Assembly (NCBI GenBank): GCA_030248215.1
Contig: JASANG010001053.1
Location: 163,760 to 227,759, forward strand
Length of the DNA stretch: 64,000 bases
Direction: 5' to 3'
Source: Enoplolaimus lenunculus
Taxonomy: Eukaryota > Nematoda > Enoplea > Enoplida > Thoracostomopsidae
This document shows positions 61,701 to 64,000 of this stretch, piece after piece (position 1 is the first letter of the stretch; each line of letters opens with the position of its first letter). The translations under genes and the position numbers were made by a program. The notes beneath the pieces were generated by a model. It made no database searches. It was not told the DNA's origin and saw only the letters and a program-made list of their open reading frames with translations.

Positions 61701-62611
61701 GAAATACACATTTTTGAAGGAAAATTTATCAGCAATGCCCTATCTATCTGTTTGGTTATAGTTCTATACCTTTGAAGCAATGAATGGGGAGATTCGCAAT
61801 CCCTGCATATTTTACAGCGCATTCTGTAACTGATCTCAATTTTGTATTTGTATGGGTTGTATCGATAGGTATTACCACGCACTTAAGAACGTTTGCTCTT
61901 AATTTCTGGTATAAAGCAAATATGATACGCAAATACGTACTGTCATGCAGTAAAGCTGGCGCTATACTTGTCGTGCGACGGCGTCGCAAATAAAGAATTT
62001 TTATAAATTTATATGCGGTGCTATGCCTCAAGCATTCGAAAAAAGATTATCTACTCTACTAACCGACAGCACGAATGATTCATAGCGAAAAAAGAATCGT
62101 CGGAAAACGGCGTCAAGAAATGTTCGCAGTATAAGCAAATATTGCAAAATAGAGAAATTCGAAAAGCCAAAATCGCTCGAAGAACTTGCTGAAGGTCTTG
62201 CCTATGTTGAAGAAGGTGCAAGCTTCATCGAAGTGTCCGACCGTGCGCCGTTGGTCGAACTGCAGGTAATTGCGGGAACAGGACCGAGCCTCGATATTTC
62301 TGGCTCAGGCAATGGATACGTTTTGGTATGCGAAAAGTGCCACGAACATCTTACTGGTGGCATATGTCGATGTGGGAACGTGAAAAGGTTAGTTTGGTGT
62401 TAGAGGATTCGATTAGTTGCGCCACTGTGCTGTTTGTCTTTGCTTCGTGGTATGACTCAGAAGCTGCTGTTCAAGATGGTACGGATTAGTGATATCCTGG
62501 AGCATTGCCGGTTAACGTGAACTGGGCCAGCACGTAATTTGCGGTTTTTTAACCGGGTCAGAGTTTGAGTTTTCCATTGTCTCCGGTAAACATCCTGAGC
62601 CCGGAGCAATT

Positions 62612-62956
62612 CCATTACAAATATTCTTTCCATTGATAGTTAGTGGACATTTTTGATAAAGCATAATACAGAATGTTGCTATGATAAGTATTCAGAAGGC
62701 AGTGTATGAGATCCAAACACACGTTTTAGACATTGCACAAAATATCGAAGATTGATGAAAAAATTGCTGAAGAACCAGACGATTTCCATTACAAATATTC
62801 TTTCCATTGATAGTTAGTGGACCTTTTTGATAAAGCATAATACAAAATATTGCTATAATAAGTATTCAGAAGGCAGTGTATGATGTCCAAAAACACACGT
62901 TTTAGGCACTGCACAAAACATCGAACATTGATGAGAAAATTGTTGAAGAACCAGAC
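62612..62956 (+). repeat. Mirror of the partial exon 7 tandem duplication
   Basis: Two copies of about 172 bp, as in the left arm. The duplication therefore predates the inverted duplication (or both copies come from one haplotype history). Confidence 0.8.
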
Positions 62957-63412
62957 GATTATGAAGATGCTGATATAACTGATGAACAAATGAATTACGA
63001 TAACAGTGTGACTGGAGGTGAACAAGAGGTCGAGGATGACGATTACGCGGAGGAGGAAGAAGAAGGCGAAGATGATGATGACGAATTTGCAACAGGTGAT
63101 GAAGAAACCGAGGAAAACTATGACGGAATTGAAAGCGGTTGTCGGTTAAATGATAACGGATGTTTTATGTATGAATTTGCTCCGACCGCGTTTCATCCAG
63201 ATGCGCAACAAGCAGGCCGAACCGGTTCTTCGACAATTACTAAAACGTATATTGTTGCTACCGAAGAAGACGGAAAAACGGACCAAGAGTCACCGAGCAA
63301 ATACGATGATATGGAGATGTTGAGTTCGGCGGAAAGCATGGATGCGAACAGTTAATTTTTGAGCGTTACGATATAGAATGTTAACCTATAACCTGCTCTA
63401 GGGCTTTTTTTA

Positions 63413-63831
63413 TTATCCTTTTAGAAGTTTCGTTAGGGTATATACCGTGCATTCCTTCCAATGTATACGCTGTTGGATTGTAATAATATTTGTCGACGGT
63501 GCCCTGCTATATGTTCGTATCGAGTGCATTTTAAGTGTTGGTTCAAGGTTTTCAAATTTTGAAGATTTTTGTTGGACAAGTGTTGCCTTCATCATTACTT
63601 TTTGTATAGGTGAGGTAAATTTACAGATATTGCTTTGGATCCAAAAACACGCATATAAGTGTTGGTTATTTAGCTGAAAGCGGTAAGCAATTAGTGAATA
63701 ATAGCGGCTAGCTTAGATATTTAGAAATTGCAAGCATATTAGCTTGGTCAATTAAAAGTCGTGCAAAAGTTAACGTAACACATATTTATTATATCATAAC
63801 AGGTTTTTTAAACGACAATCATACGTTTCAG
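63413..63831. other. Right-arm intron 7, diverged from the left arm
   Basis: Corresponds to about 40520-40940 of the left arm, but with many substitutions and a replaced segment near 63690-63760. No gene content. Confidence 0.6.
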
Positions 63832-64000
63832 TAATACCAGGATCTCCAACGTTGCCAAGTCCAGTTGTTGGAATATTGTCTTACGCACCCCGACAAAATC
63901 CTCACTTGATGGAAGAACAAGGTTGGGGGGCCAAGAGCTACAAGATGATCGTTCTTGCATGCAAGTTCCTGGATCAGATGCAAATCAACTCTGTGTTGCT

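Larger units (their letters stand above)
53008..64000 (-). repeat. Right arm of giant inverted repeat (cut by window end)
   Basis: Near-identical to the left arm from 53008 to about 61,950, with single-base differences such as LSPS/LSPN and GFGA/GFGS in the UNC80 exons. From about 62,000 outward it shows frequent substitutions and small indels, and a roughly 30-bp rearranged stretch near 63690-63760. The spacer between the arms is 51361-53007. Confidence 0.97.
58845..64000 (+). pseudogene. unc80: Duplicated 5' part of UNC80 in the right arm, partly decayed, cut by window end
   Basis: Exons mirror the left copy at 58845-58893, 59543-59815, 59934-60135, 60477-60670 and 60914-61651. All are open with intact splice sites and only a few missense differences. 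The next three are damaged. 62086-62387 is 302 nt instead of 300, through two extra G near 62375. 62906-63331 has a 2-nt length change at its end and GAAAGC where the left copy has the donor GTAAGC. From 63832 on there is a changed acceptor, and 25 nt replace 20 nt near 63885. As read, this copy could make at most a short N-terminal fragment. I cannot exclude poor consensus quality at the distal end. Confidence 0.85.

Overview
This is an animal nuclear genome window: AT-rich, intron-rich (GT-AG), and full of transposon debris. The main gene is an UNC80 homologue. UNC80 is the large scaffold of the NALCN sodium-leak channel complex, known only from animals. With a 2A-bearing non-LTR retrotransposon also present, I infer a non-vertebrate metazoan, possibly marine; I cannot name the species.

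Layout. (1) 1-9.9 kb: no gene core. It holds an 18-bp repeat with an open frame at the left edge, a possible zinc-ribbon exon, a decayed coding-like stretch, a broken Polinton-like structural-gene remnant, and a 1.8 kb tandem array with a 521-bp higher-order period. (2) 9.9-45.5 kb, minus strand: 32 exons of UNC80, which I rebuilt from splice sites. All 31 exon-exon junctions are phase-compatible. They give about 2,841 codons, running from just after the missing first exon to the cysteine-rich motif near the middle of the protein. The C-terminal half was not found. Introns hold a piggyBac relic, hAT-like MITEs, other dispersed repeats, and a near-full-length 4.36 kb LINE with perfect 13-bp target-site duplications, a 2A peptide, a PHD finger, endonuclease, RT and RNase H. 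(3) 40.35-51.36 kb and 53.01-64.0 kb: two arms of a giant inverted repeat, each at least 11 kb, around a 1.65 kb spacer. The arms meet in a 44-bp minisatellite. The right arm is cut by the window end.

The inverted repeat copies the 5' part of UNC80, its upstream flank and several SINEs. The two UNC80 copies therefore point away from each other. The left copy is intact and continues into the rest of the gene. The right copy is intact for its first five visible exons, then has frameshifts and a lost splice donor in the next three. Arm identity is very high near the centre and clearly lower at the far end. Real duplication with gene conversion near the centre and a misjoined diverged haplotype are both possible.

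No rRNA, CRISPR, operon or prokaryotic feature is present. Most long frames in the minisatellite, and most frames antisense to UNC80 or the LINE, are shadows.
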